A program made the translations under genes and the position numbers. A DNA stretch of 64,000 nt from Melastoma dodecandrum. Lineage: Eukaryota > Streptophyta > Magnoliopsida > Myrtales > Melastomataceae. Positions 10,579-21,802 of the stretch are shown here, in pieces. The notes below the pieces were generated by a model. That model was not told the origin of the DNA and ran no database searches. It worked only from the letters and a program-made list of their open reading frames with translations. The stretch's first letter is position 1, and each line of letters begins with the position of its first letter. Location of the stretch: contig JARUPY010000396.1 of NCBI GenBank assembly GCA_029817715.1, positions 6,448,001-6,512,000 of the forward strand, given 5' to 3'.

Positions 10579-11322
10579 TTAGACATGGTGATACGTTCGT
10601 GGCACTCTCGTGCGCTTTCGCCAGGACCACGACTCTGTTGGGGACTTGGGCAGTGGAGGAAGATACAGGAGCTGCCGGCAAAGACCGAAAGGCCAGCCCT
10701 CACAGTGGCAAAGCTCCCGGAAGATCAATTGCCGCTTAAGATCCTGGTTATCGAGATCGTTTAAGCTTGAGGAACGAGATAGGTTGCTCGTTGCCGAGAA
10801 GAACGCTTCCCTGCTAGCCACCACACTGGAACAACAGGTCAAGAAACTCTTGACGGATGCAAACTCTTCGTTCTCGATGTCTTGATTGTCACCATGACCC
10901 TCCTTTCTGCGTGGTCCCTCTACAGTGAAGAACCGCAGTTCACCAATGCCCGTCGAGGAGAAGATAAGGGCAAACCCATCCGCTGAATGGTTATACTTGT
11001 GCCTGAGCTTCTCTATTTCTCGACTCCGTATCTCCGAGACGATCGCCTCAATTGAAAGAGAACTATAAAAACAAAGCGCACGGTCCAAAACAATGAGCAG
11101 CTGTATTAGAATATATCTCACCTCCTGCTCCTCAGTAGGATCCTCGAGAGGATTGCCTTCCTGCTCTTCTTCTTCATCTTCATGGTTTCTGCAGGAAACT
11201 TGTCGGCTGAGGTTATGGCGGTGGGAGAAAGCTTCCTTCACCTTGAGAGCCTTGGTAAGGCATCCTTAAGTCTTCGCGTGACTCAGCTGAGACTCTTCTT
11301 CCTCGTGAAAGAACACTCCCAT
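10579..11322 (-). pseudogene. Plant-specific protein of unknown function, interrupted by an early stop
   Basis: Exon 1 (11322-11122) begins MGVFFHEEEE and exon 2 (11046-10579) ends LPPLPKSPTESWSWRK plus a short tail. Together they would give about 222 aa. The blocks VSEIRSREIEKLR, SREAFFSATSNLSRSSSLN and ELCHCEGWPFGLCR match an uncharacterised plant family that I recall from Arabidopsis (At1g12020/At1g62422 type); no function is known to me. The intron (75 bases, GTGAGA...TTGAG) restores the expected E-Q-E/A-I-V junction. Codon 19 is TAA (11268-11266) within otherwise conserved sequence. The gene is therefore a recent null allele or pseudogene, unless this base is a sequencing error or translation starts downstream. 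Confidence 0.65.
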
Positions 11323-11376
11323 CTCTAGGGATCAAAACTGGGTTAGGGATGAGGAGATCTTTTCAGACAACTCAAA

Positions 11377-11548
11377 TATGTTGTTGGAGGTTACATGGGG
11401 CTGGTTCTTGAGGAATCGCGTGAAACTGCTTTTGATGATATAGCTTTTGAAGTGGATTGGTGGTGGAGTCCTTGTGATGGTGGCCTGGCAACTCCTCAGA
11501 ATATGACTGCCTCTCTCATTCCATATTCATCCTTTGGGGTAAAGACTA
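11377..11548 (+). other. Unassigned exon-like open frame
   Basis: An open frame reads LKYVVGGYMGLVLEES then AFDDIAFEVDWWWSPCDGG and ends near IPYSSFG before GTAAAG, a good donor. It looks like an exon by composition, but I recognise no family. Flanking sequence up to 12,490 shows no further coding exons, so it may be a gene fragment. Confidence 0.25.
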
Positions 11549-12493
11549 ATCTATTAAAGTTTTGTTTTTAACTTACTCTTAACCTTGATGTCGAGTTTGA
11601 ATAAAAACCGCTGCCTGTAACGACCACAAAGATTTAATGGGGCTGTTACAATCTTACATCTCAGGTTCTAAACAGAGATGATTGTCTCACTTGAAGAGCA
11701 AGTCATATGCACTTTCGGCAATGACAGGTTAACAACCATCGCTGGTTAGCCTTAATGCGATCTTCACTGTGGCGACAAATGAGATCTGCCACTGAAAGGG
11801 AAGGCAACCTTATTCGCATCTGGGTCTTCGCGGAGATAGCGACAAACTCTATGGCTAGAGGGTTTAATCGGGTCCATCCAAGGCAGCATCCAATGTCAAA
11901 CATGTTGGGTGCACGTCAATGTAATGGACTCATGCATCGCGGAGTAAGTTCAAGTCATGATTAAGCACATATCAATACGTTTCATGCATAAAAACATAAA
12001 GTCTGTTCAAAGAGAGTGTAAAACATGATCCACGGTCATATGCAATCATCTGTTAAGCTTTGCTCGAACTGCAACCAGATGACCCCATGACACAAGCGAA
12101 AGAAATTCACCAAAGCAGGAGGTAAAATTCAATTCCCATTTCATCCCGGGATCATTTTTGGGGTCAACAAACATCACATCACATCAGGAACCAATCTCCA
12201 ATCAGTTTTTACGGTAACGAATTGGTTGGCGCTAATCCTTCGCTTTAGTTAAATGGATTTTTATCATCATATTTACCCAAAAAGAGGGAAAAATCAAGCT
12301 CGCCCGTTAGAGAGATTCCGACGTCCATATTGGCCGAAGACCGATTCCTCGTGCAACCTAACTGTATCAGTCAGTGGTAATCATCCGTATAAATTTTGAT
12401 ATCCGGATTAACCAGCAATCGTATTCTTAAGGAACATGAACCACAGGGGAGAATAACTGTAGCAGATGAAGCATCACACATCTGTATAGATAT

Positions 12494-12908
12494 CTAATTG
12501 CTTTTCCTCAGGAGAGTATAACCCATTTCTTCAAACTCTTGTGAATCAATGCAAAACCTATCACCACCACGACATTGATTGAGAAATTGGAGAACCTCTC
12601 CAGAATCTTCTACCATCATATCATCCAAACTAACATCTTCTGCTACTAATATCATCCTTTGAAGCCCTCAACTCATTATCGTAGCGTCTGCGTGACTCGG
12701 CATTGCTCAGGCCTTCCCAAGCTCGCTGAACATTTAAAAATTTATTGCCTAAACTTTGGTCAGCACCCCCAGATTCAGAAGCGTGCAGTTTATCGGGATG
12801 AAGATTGAGGATCAAAGATTTGTATTGTGAGCGAATCTCTTCGTAACTTGAGCTTTCTTTTATGGAAAGAACATCATAAAATGTCTCTTGACGCTCGCCG
12901 ACGAACAT
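12494..12908 (-). pseudogene. DPH4: DPH4-like J-domain protein (DNAJC24 family), frameshifted and lacking zinc ligands
   Basis: The J-domain starts at ATG 12908 (MFVGERQETFYDVLSIKE), with the essential HPD in NLHPDKL and the helix-IV block FLNVQRAWEGLSNAESRRRYDNEL. DPH4 feeds electrons or iron to diphthamide synthesis on eEF2 through a C-terminal CSL zinc finger. After ELRASK the frame breaks near 12,660 (one base gained or two lost). The other frame continues EDVSLDDMMVEDSGEVLQFL then NQCRGGDRFC and stops at 12494. The expected first Cys-x-Cys reads C-R-G, and the second Cys pair is absent because of the stop. An acceptor TTTCTTGCAG near 12987 suggests a spliced leader from about 13,860. This is either a decayed gene or one reduced to a J-domain. 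Confidence 0.7.
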
Positions 12909-12989
12909 AGTAGCAAGGCACCAGGCTAAGAATTCGTGTCCTACAAATGCAGAGCAGGATTCTATATGAATCCTTGATCTCAGACTGCA

Positions 12990-14542
12990 AGAAAAGCAGA
13001 AAATAGAGCATTTTATAGAACACAGATTCCACCAATACAGAAACACAATATACATGGGATAAAGCATCTGCCAGAGACTGCACCATCCAACAGTGACAAA
13101 TCCCCTCTACGACTAAATTTCAGACTGACAAACTTTAGTGGACTTGTATGCACTGCTTCTGCTGATAAAAGAACGCCATTCTATGCTATATAATTTTTCA
13201 TGCTCAACTTGACATACGGAAACAACAACAAATCAAGGTTCTGCAACTTCACATGGAAATCTATCAGAAAAACTTTTGTTAGCCCCAGGCTCTCCTCTTA
13301 AATGCCATAATAACATTATCAATCATCTGGGTTACGTATCAAGTCAATTAACAAACCAACCCCAAGTCCATCAATCTCATCAGGAGCCCAAACATTACAA
13401 CTGCAGTCTCATCGACCAGAAAAATAATCCATTCAGTAACGTCCCCTGCACCCCAAGATTCTCCAATCACACCACAAAACCACGTCGTTTAGAATCAACG
13501 CAACAGTCACATTCAACCAGGTTTTCCTCTCTAACATTTACTGTCCCCTCAAGACCAAGACTGATCCAGCCAATTTCCACCTCTAATTATCCCAAGCAAC
13601 ATGGGCACAACATTCATGACTAACAAATTATACTCAAGTACCCGATATTGACCCGGACAAAAAGCACAAACAAGGGATTTCTTGGCCACTTCCCGGCCGC
13701 AAAAGAATAACGATTAATCTCGAAAAACAAGAAAATCCCACATAGTGCACCCAAAAACCTACAAATATCACTTCAACAACCCAAAGCCAGCAAATCATAC
13801 AACGGAGGCAAAGAAGAAATGGGTAGGCGCGATCGGCAGAGAATGAACGGTACCTCGGCAAAAGTCGACACCTTTCGGCCTTCTCCCCGGTCGATCGTCG
13901 GAAAAAGTTCGCATCTTTGTAGGATTTGATAAATTTCTCGAAATTACGGATTGGGCTCGATTATGTTGTCTGTTGTCGATTTGGTCCTTTTAGAAAAATG
14001 TATTCAATTATGTAATGGTGTTAACAGAATCACAGAAAAAAAAAGCACATTACCACCGTATAACACACGTATTGCATGACGGGTTTGTGTTATGGGATGC
14101 TCTGTGTTTAGGCGAAGCATGTGGTGTAGCTCCAACTGTTTGGTACTGTAAGAGATAATCAATCATCGTGAATCTGTTGGCTTCACAAATCCTACAAGTT
14201 AAGGAGAACGAAAAAGTACGACCACGTCAAATCCTCTGGCTACTCAAAGTGTGATTCCGAGATGTTCTTTCCCTTCTGTTCTTTCATGAGAACCTGGAGA
14301 CCTTCTGCAGCGGATATCAGACTTTGATATACCACTGGCACTGGAACCTTGCGGCCTCATAAAATGGTGTAAATAAATAAGGAACGTGCATATCCCTGAC
14401 AATTGAGGCACATTGAACTCTCCTGCACCTGCAGAGTCTATCTGGTTTGTTCTTGAGGATCTATCTCCTCGTGGGCGATGGATCTTCACCATCAAAATGG
14501 ATTGCCCAAACGCTGAGAGTGTCTGATTGTGCAAAGACAGCA
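12990..14542. other. Presumed leader intron and upstream region of the DPH4-like gene
   Basis: AT- and C-rich DNA without an open frame of interest. A leader exon of the DPH4-like gene probably lies near 13,850-13,900 on the minus strand. Bases 13,930-14,540 are spacer plus the 3' end of the next minus-strand gene. Confidence 0.35.
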
Positions 14543-16657
14543 TTAGCCGATCACACCGGAAGCCCAAGGAACCACAAGCGGTGCATTTGGATGGGCATTC
14601 CTGTATGGCCCAGAATACCTGTCCTTGAATTTTAACTTGGGCTTCTCAGCCTGCAATTCCGCAGAAAACTCATTAATCTCAAGAAAAGCAATGTTACGTA
14701 GTTAAAATACATGGAGCTTTTACAATCAAGGAGTTCGAGAGCTTACATAGTTGAGCCAGCACTCCTGGTTCTTGTGCTCGTGCATGTCTGGGGAGTAACA
14801 TCCCGTTTCGGAAGGGCAATACACCCATATGTTACATTTCATTTCACCAGGTTTGGCATATTTTGCGTGCTCCAGACGAGCCTGGCAACAATCGGCTGCA
14901 CTCTCTTTGTGATGCGTGAGGCCCCATCTAACTGCCATTCCATCATAATCCGTGTGGAGTTCTGCGTGGCATTCCGGAGGAAGTGGTCTGCCAGGTAAAC
15001 CTTCGTCCTCTGCACAGGGGAGAGAATCCGACAACTTTCCTCTGAGTAGTCAATAAAAGGAAGATTACTGAAGAAATATCCATTTCTTTCTTACAATCAT
15101 AAGAGATCTTTCACACAGAAAAAGGATTTTGAATGAACGGACAATCAGTACAGCCATGTTTCTGAAGAGAACACTGAATTATTCAACGCAAAACATTTCA
15201 TTCGGCAAGCCAAAAGCAATAAAATGTCTGCCTTAGACTGAACCCACATTTGTGAAATGCATAATTACCAACCTCTTCTTCACCCTCGGGCTTATCATCA
15301 TGTTCTTTGTTTGCAACCTCCATGGGTATCCAAAGACCAATAACTTTGGATAAGAAGTCCCAGCCGGTGCCCAATGCTAGTTTCAATATTCCTAATTAGG
15401 TTGACAAAATATTCTCAGGATTTGTATTCATAAAAATGTAAAACACAGAACCAGTGGGTGGAAACATAGGACAAAAAGATTTCCAGAAAGACCATTGCCT
15501 GCCTCGTCCACCGAAAAAGTAGATTGTGAAGTTGCATTTCCAGCAATCAATTGATCCGCTTCCCTGAGCTTTTCATTCCTCCAGCTTTCAACTGCTTCTG
15601 TAAATCATTCTCAAAACAAAACCCAGAGAAAGACACAATCAGCAAATTTGATAACATAACATTCCAGAGTCTGTTGTTTACATTGGTAATCACTAATTAC
15701 AGTAAGTTAAGATGTAAGTTGCATTTTGAGATTCTGGGGATACTCCCCGGCTTATACATCATGCAAAAGCCTTTCGATAAGTTCTATGAACTAAATACTG
15801 ATGAGAGCGTCTATTTTCTCCAACTACATTTTAACAATAGTCAAGAAATTCAGCAGACTCTCCGATTTTGCAAGAAAACACGAAATTTCATTCGCTATGA
15901 GAACTAGTTATGCACCCACATGAAGACATTGCAAGGCAAATAACACCATCATCAATGTCTAGTGATGGAGCTTTTTAAACACCCTTACACATCATCCTAC
16001 TAATCAGAAAGTCAGACTGTGTTTTCCAGCGTATACACTCATCACAGGAGATCATTCAAGCACTAACTTTGCTCTCCAGTAGTTGCAGTGGCATGAAGAC
16101 CTTTCAGTATCTCCAAAATATCTTCTGTAATTTTCCGCTTCAAAGGAGGCGGCAATTCCACCGTTCCCTCTTCGTACAATTTCTTCTCAAGCTGCTTAAC
16201 CTTCAGGAGAACAAAAAAACACCAATCATCAAATAAGCCTTCTCGGGATTTCAGCACTAGAAAACGAAATTAAACTTCGAAAATAAAACCCAAAAAAAAA
16301 AAATTGCAGCTCACCAATCTCACTAACTCCTCCGGTTCGGCGGCATTCCGCATCCTGACCGACTCCTCCATTACTCTAATCTGATCAGGCGTGTCCAACA
16401 ACTGCCACCAACAAAAAAAAGCAACTTCCTTTAAAGAGCCCACCAACAATGGGGGGGGGCGCCCTACTGGGAAAAGGCGAGAGCGGCTAATCACCATTAC
16501 TAGAAGTGTCCCCACTGGAGGAGAAGATGTAAAGGGAAGCGTACAGGCAGCGAAGGACGTAGAGAGCGACGACAACGTTGATGGAGCAGACGAGGAGGGC
16601 AGTCCTGTAAGAACATCCGAGACCCAATAATTTCCCTCTCACTTTTGTTGCTCGCAT
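14543..16657 (-). CDS. Conserved plant membrane protein of unknown function, Cys-rich C-terminus
   Basis: Seven exons on the minus strand: 16657-16495, 16401-16315, 16200-16068, 15597-15493, 15391-15269, 15009-14747, 14650-14543. Exon 1 encodes one hydrophobic helix (TALLVCSINVVVALYVLRCL), a likely signal anchor. Exons 2-3 are charged and helical (QIRVMEESVRMRNAAEPEEL, VKQLEKKLYEE). Exon 6 is Cys-rich (LPPECHAELHTDYDG, ESAADCCQARLEHAK, MKCNIWVYCPSETGCYSP, HKNQECWLNY), and exon 7 ends NAHPNAPLVVPWASGVIG. I recall this as a conserved land-plant protein but know no function. All junctions from exon 2 onward are in phase. Exon 1 to exon 2 is one base out with the donors I can see, so that junction is unresolved or damaged. 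A lumenal disulfide-bonded domain is an inference. Confidence 0.7.
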
Positions 16658-17600
16658 TTTTGCCCCAATCCCTCGCCGTCGACCGATCTATCAAAACAGA
16701 CGACTACCCATTAACAGATATATATTACTCGTTGAATTTTAAAAACAATTTTTGTGCTTTTTTTTTTGTGACAAGAAGAAGGTCGACTTGCACTTCAACT
16801 GGATTTGGCATCACGCCCAGACCTTTGAATGAACCGCACACGGTCGGAGGGATGTTATTTCCTTTAATTTTAACCAATGGGGAAGCTCGGTTTTTTGTTT
16901 AACAATAAAAATTTTGGGCCACGTAGGTCAGGGGATTAACGGTCCAGAACGCAGGCCCAAATGACGGAAATTCAGTAAGGATGTGGCAACAGAAATACAT
17001 CGGGCGAAGGCTTGCTGGGCGAAGCAGCACCAAGCGACATGAATACCAGGCGATGAGCGACAAGCGACAGTTGGTTGAGCGAGCGAAGAAACTCTACGAC
17101 GAAGGCCAATGAGAGACACGATCAATCAACTTAGCTGTTAAAAAAGATTCCAGAAGATCTCAGAAATCGAAAGGAGGTTGTTGCCAAGATAACTCATATA
17201 AAAAGGAAATATTCCATGGAGACAGCGTAATATATATGCAATATTTCTTTACCATATATACGTAGGTCTAGCTTAGTATAAATGCTTATTCTTAGGCATT
17301 GTACAAAACAACTCTTTACAGACGGACATATTGTCAATTTATCTTTTCAAGCGCTCTCTTCCCACTTTTCATTTATTTCATACGGCGACCACCAGTTGTC
17401 AGCCAGAGATTTCCAAAGTGTTTGGATCCGACTTATTCGTGTTCACTTTCGAAGCGAATAGCTTTGGGACTTTCTAGCATGTTTGATCAATTGGTTTTGC
17501 TGATTGATGGGTATAGCTTAGAATCATTGTGAATGGCCTTGTTTTAGTTTGGCCCTTCCAGTCTGCATAAAAATTGTCGAGGTTTTATCTTGTTGGCCTA
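16658..17600. other. Upstream region with possible LTR-like remnant
   Basis: After the promoter of the membrane-protein gene there is a GCGAC-rich stretch (about 16,990-17,100). It is followed by TATA-like and polyadenylation-like motifs (17,195-17,300) that resemble an old LTR. I could not define ends or a target duplication. Confidence 0.2.
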
Positions 17601-17624
17601 GAACTAACAGATTACCTGGGCAGT

Positions 17625-18460
17625 CTGATCTGTAGGGATCCAAATCACCAGGTATCTCTGAACTCGCATCTAACGGAATTCAAGGATCGTGATTTGGTCA
17701 AGACCAAGAGACGTCCATGATGGAGAGGAGTGCTCGCACATCCCTCTTTCCACTGGGGCACTCCAAAAGTTGTTGCAGGATATCAGTTGAGTTCCTTCTA
17801 GCCGTAGCACTCTCTAATTCAAAGCTAGAGAATGGACTTTCTTGGCAGTCTGACTGTAGGACTTGTGACTCCAGCCAACGCGAGTCCTTTTTGGTCTTGT
17901 TCGGTGTATATGATTTTCAACTGAAAGTTTGATTGCAGCTTTTCCGTTGCTATCCCCAGAACAGGTCTGTGATTTGTTGTTGCATGTCATAAGGACACAT
18001 CAATCGGTTGCAACACGTCGCGAAACTTGTCAAAGCATGAAAGATCATGCGTTCCCATTCTATTTCACAAGACCTGTTGATTATGACTTGAAAGTTCTAT
18101 GGATATTGCGAGTAATTACTTTGATATAAAGCCTAACTTGCCGTGCTATTTGGTCTTCCAACAGTAGGATGACATCCTGTTGGTGAGGAAGGGACTGCAT
18201 CGCTGGCTTCACATTCGACTCTTGTCCTGTTGATCTCACGGGTGACTTGGGTGCTCGATTCGGCGCCCATCCAACTGCTCCTAAAATATCCCAACCATTT
18301 GCTTCCCGAGTAGCCAATGGTAGTGCTTCTGGATGATTGGATGCCCTCTTTCTAAACCACCTTGAATCGCAGCAAGCTCGAGTATTGGCAAATTCTGTAT
18401 TCCACAGCCGTGAGTAGATGGGATGTATTCCTTTATCTTGTTTCTGTGGTTGTCTTCTGT
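17625..18460 (-). other. Unassigned exon-like segments on the minus strand
   Basis: Three stretches have coding character in the minus direction. One at about 18,410-18,150 includes EALPLATREANGWDILGAVG and HQQDVILLLEDQIARQ. One at about 17,905-17,705 includes KKDSRWLESQVLQSD and LLECPSGKRDVRALLSIMD. One at about 17,690-17,625 includes ASSEIPGDLDPYRSDCPG before a GTAATC donor. They could be exons of one gene, or a decayed one; I recognise no family and see no clear start or stop. Bases 18,500-18,950 upstream are low-complexity. Confidence 0.3.
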
Positions 18461-18959
18461 TCATCTCGTTGTTTGTCTGTTAGTTTTGTGACTATCGCAT
18501 AATCTGCAGGCACGGCTTTGGCCCTCCTCTTGTTCGTAATTTGATTTTTCAAGAAGGCTCACTCACTCACTCCCTCCCTCCCTATTTGGCTTCTTCAGAC
18601 AAGATTATATCTTGTCCTTATGTTCCTAGGCCAAAAATAATAATGCAAAAGAGAAGACCCCGACTTGAACTGAGAAACAGAGAAGTAGACCTCAAGACTT
18701 TAGCAGTAAACAACAAAAGAGCTTTTTTTTTGCCTATATTCCCCTTCCATTCCACTTGTAACACGTGTGTGCACGACCCTTTTTGGAGCCCCATCAATCC
18801 CAGTCTGCCTCAAAACAGCTAATCTTCACTTGTCCTCTCCTCCTCTCCTGTCCAAAATTTTCCCCAAGACCCATAAACCCTTTTTGATATCTACCTATAT
18901 TTACCTATAATTACTTCCCAAAAGATTCATAGTTACGGGAAACTGATGCATTTTTTTTT

Positions 18960-19470
18960 GCCAAATTATCAAATCTATCATGAACTTTGACCCATTTTTC
19001 CGATTTAATCAAAACTTTTAATAATATCATCAGCTAGCATAACGTTTTTGCGATCCCTCCTCCATCGAATTCTCCTAAACCCTACTTCTTCTACGGCCCT
19101 CGGAGACCATCCCAGTATCGACCAACGCTTTTGGGTGGCGGCCTCCTCTCCTCCCACAAAGTCATTTTTCCAGAATCCCATGACCTGCCCCCGATCCATC
19201 ACACCCCCTTCTCCCTGCATGACTGGGACCTGAATTCCCCTCCCAATCTGGGTTTTCCGCTGTCCTGCCAGAATCTCCCTCCCCGCCTAACGGTGGATTG
19301 ACGGCGTTAATGGACACGTCGGAGCCACGTCCGTTTCCGCCCGAGGGTCGGATAGGCGGATGTCATATTTGAGATAACGGACAAACGTTATGCTAGCTGA
19401 TGATATTATTAAAAGTTCCGAGTAAATCGAAAAAATGAGCCAAAGTTCAGAATAGATTTGATAATTTAGC
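18960..19470. mobile_element. Small Mutator-like element with GC-rich interior
   Basis: Left end GCCAAATTATCAAATCTATC and the reverse complement of the right end GCTAAATTATCAAATCTATT are inverted repeats, with inner homology through CTAGCATAACGTTT. The right arm runs about 165 bases (19,305-19,470) and matches the arms of the element at 51203-52538, placing both in one family. The left arm stops near 19,045, where a GC-rich stretch (to about 19,300) unlike the surroundings begins. Both ends abut nine or more T's, consistent with, but not proof of, a 9-base duplication. The interior has no protein I recognise. Confidence 0.65.
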
Positions 19471-20959
19471 TTTTTTTTTTTCAAGTTCCCCTCCGACGAT
19501 GTATCGTTAGGGTCGTACCTTGTCATTCTCCGAATCAGACCGACATCGAAAAACGTGCGGGACTTTTCCATGTGTTTATCTTTCTGTTTTATTACCGATT
19601 TCTGACTAGCGTGACACGTTGGAACATTCCGTTCCCCCAAAACCGCACAAAGTCAGACACACACGAACGATTCCATGTCTCTTCCCCACACTTGATTTGA
19701 TTCTACGGCAGCTCTGCTTCAAAATGTTGAAAATTTTTTCCAAAATTTTTTAAAATTCGTCAAAATTAATATCGAAAGCATACGTACTTTTTGGAACCGA
19801 ATTCATCGTCATTATTATTATTATTTGTTTACTTACATTGCCTATTTTTTTTTTAAGGAAGCCACCGGGGGAGTGTGGTGTTGGTCTTTATATTAGAGTT
19901 GATACTAAATCCAAAAATTCCAATAAAAATTGGCATTTAACTCTTTCCTAGTCTTTCGTAATCAAATGAAGTAACATCATAAGGAAAAAAGATTCCTCCC
20001 TTGAAAGGAGTGAATGATTTTAAGGGGATTGTAACTGGTAAGACATTAACTACCGATTCGTTCCGACCGAGGGGATCAACCCGAATCCTGAAAGTAAACC
20101 CCCCCAAATATAGGAGTTGAAAAGCCAATGACATTTTCCCCCATCCCGAAAAGAAAAAACAAGGATGGGATTTGAATTCAATTCGATTGGAACCCCTTTT
20201 TTGTTCTGTAACGAGGAGGAGTATCTTAACTTTCTCTCCTACGACACCATTTCCCAAAGTAAAAGTTTTGTGTTAACTGAATAAGTTAGCGATGGTTTGG
20301 TGTGAGTTTTTAAGAAACAAGGGGGGATTTATGGCAACATAGGCAAAAACCCTCTTGATGCAAAAGAACATACCTTTTGTAGTGAAAGAGCATATGGGAA
20401 TGGTTCCGTTATAAGCGGATCTATTCCCTCCCGCCCTAGCGACATAAAGGAAAGGATTGAGACAGATTTTGCTGCCTCTAATATCAATTAAAAAGCATCT
20501 ATCTCCCTTGCCAAGTTTCATGTTAAGAGAAGGCATTTATGTCGTTTTATTGGGATGAGTGGAGAGAGATCGGTTATACATATAGTATACCAAAGTTGTA
20601 ATGTCCTGGGACCAACCCTAAGCCCTTTTCTTTTCCTTGGTGTTGTTTTCTTTGGGATTTCTTATCAACTATGGCAGGCAGGGTAGCAACAGGTATGATC
20701 CAAACCCCATTCCCATAAGAGGTCAAGAAGGTCCAAAATCCATCGGCATGTGAGATGTAATATCACATGTTGTCCCAATCCTCTCTACTCTTCTTCTCAT
20801 CTCACACACACAAAAAGCAACCCAACCCCCCCAAATATCATCAAAATCCAAACACCCTTCCCAAACTAACCATAACCACAATCACAAACCATTTCTTCAG
20901 CTTATCCTGAACTCCACGCCCCCTTCCACACCTCCCCCCCCCCAGCTCGATCAGTGATT
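19471..20959. other. Upstream region of the BKI1-like gene
   Basis: Mostly AT-rich with short homopolymers. Bases 20,770-20,955 are a C/A-rich, probably transcribed leader. No gene, RNA or repeat recognised. Confidence 0.4.
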
Positions 20960-21802
20960 ATGGTAGAGACAGAGCAGCCGCCTCCCTCTCCGGCAACTTC
21001 CCCTCCTAGCGAGTTCTCTTTCGAGCCTTCTTTCGTCACGCGGCAGGAGAAGTCCTGGACCCCCGACAAGCCTTTCGCCATCGACTTGTCCCCCGCAGAC
21101 GACATCTTCTTTCACGGTCACCTCCTCCCGCTACGTCTCCTCTCTCACTTGCAGTCCTCTGTCACCCCTTGCGACTCCTCCGCCAGCTTCACCCTCCCTT
21201 CCGCCGCCGACAATGACCCTGTGTTCGACAACCATCGAATCCAAGTCCCCTGCCCAACGAAGTCCGCCGCCATTTCCCAGTCGGGAATCCGGGCGGATGC
21301 AGATGACGATGTGGGGGCTCGGCGGAAGCATAAGTCCGTCAAGTCTTTCTCCCTGTTCGGGTTGCAGAGGAGGAAGGCAGCCGAAGGGGAAGAGGATGCA
21401 GAACACGAGAAACAGAGCAAGAGGAGGATAAGGTTCGACGTCGGGCAAGTGCGGCAGGCGTTCAAGACCATGGTGAAGCCCTTCTCGCTTTTCCGGTCAA
21501 GGACGGAGGACGACGTCAGTTACAGCAGCGGCAGAAGGAAGACCAACGATCCCAGGCACTCGTGGGGGAATATTGCCACCAAAGAAAATTGGAGGCAGGA
21601 AGTGATGAGGAGGGGGCGATACGCGTCCGCCCCTGCTTCAATGAGGGCGTCGCCTACCAACAGCGGGATCCTGGTGGCCGACATCCCGTCCCCCAAGGCC
21701 ACTAGCGACTCCACAATAGAGGAGCTCCAGGCGGCTATCCAGGCTGCGATCTTGCACTGCAAGAATTCCATCGCCAAGGAAGAAATGAAGCTGACGGCTT
21801 AA
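20960..21802 (+). CDS. BKI1: BRI1 kinase inhibitor 1-like protein (BKI1/MAKR family)
   Basis: Single-exon 280-aa protein; the ATG at 20960 gives MVETEQPPPSPATSPPSEFS. BKI1 sits on the inner face of the plasma membrane and blocks the kinase domain of the brassinosteroid receptor BRI1 until it is phosphorylated and released. Family marks seen: the N-terminal block DDIFFHGHLLPLRLL, a central Lys/Arg-rich region (RRKHKSVKSFSLFGLQRRK) suited to membrane binding, KTMVKPFSLFR, and the C-terminal receptor-interacting motif EELQAAIQAAILHCKNSI just before the end. Low-complexity Ser/Pro-rich linkers are normal for the family. A sister MAKR protein is possible, but the FFHGHLLPL block and the C-terminal motif together favour BKI1. 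Confidence 0.8.
   Translation: MVETEQPPPSPATSPPSEFSFEPSFVTRQEKSWTPDKPFAIDLSPADDIFFHGHLLPLRLLSHLQSSVTPCDSSASFTLPSAADNDPVFDNHRIQVPCPTKSAAISQSGIRADADDDVGARRKHKSVKSFSLFGLQRRKAAEGEEDAEHEKQSKRRIRFDVGQVRQAFKTMVKPFSLFRSRTEDDVSYSSGRRKTNDPRHSWGNIATKENWRQEVMRRGRYASAPASMRASPTNSGILVADIPSPKATSDSTIEELQAAIQAAILHCKNSIAKEEMKLTA

Noticed and set aside
12909..13067. Upstream extension of the DPH4-like frame (MLYPMYIVFLYW...)
   Set aside because: A strong splice acceptor near 12,987 and a poor match to any J-protein N-terminus show it is leader or intron read through.
17195..17480. Possible LTR with TATA and polyadenylation motifs
   Set aside because: No TG...CA ends, target duplication or second copy could be defined, so it is mentioned only as a possibility.
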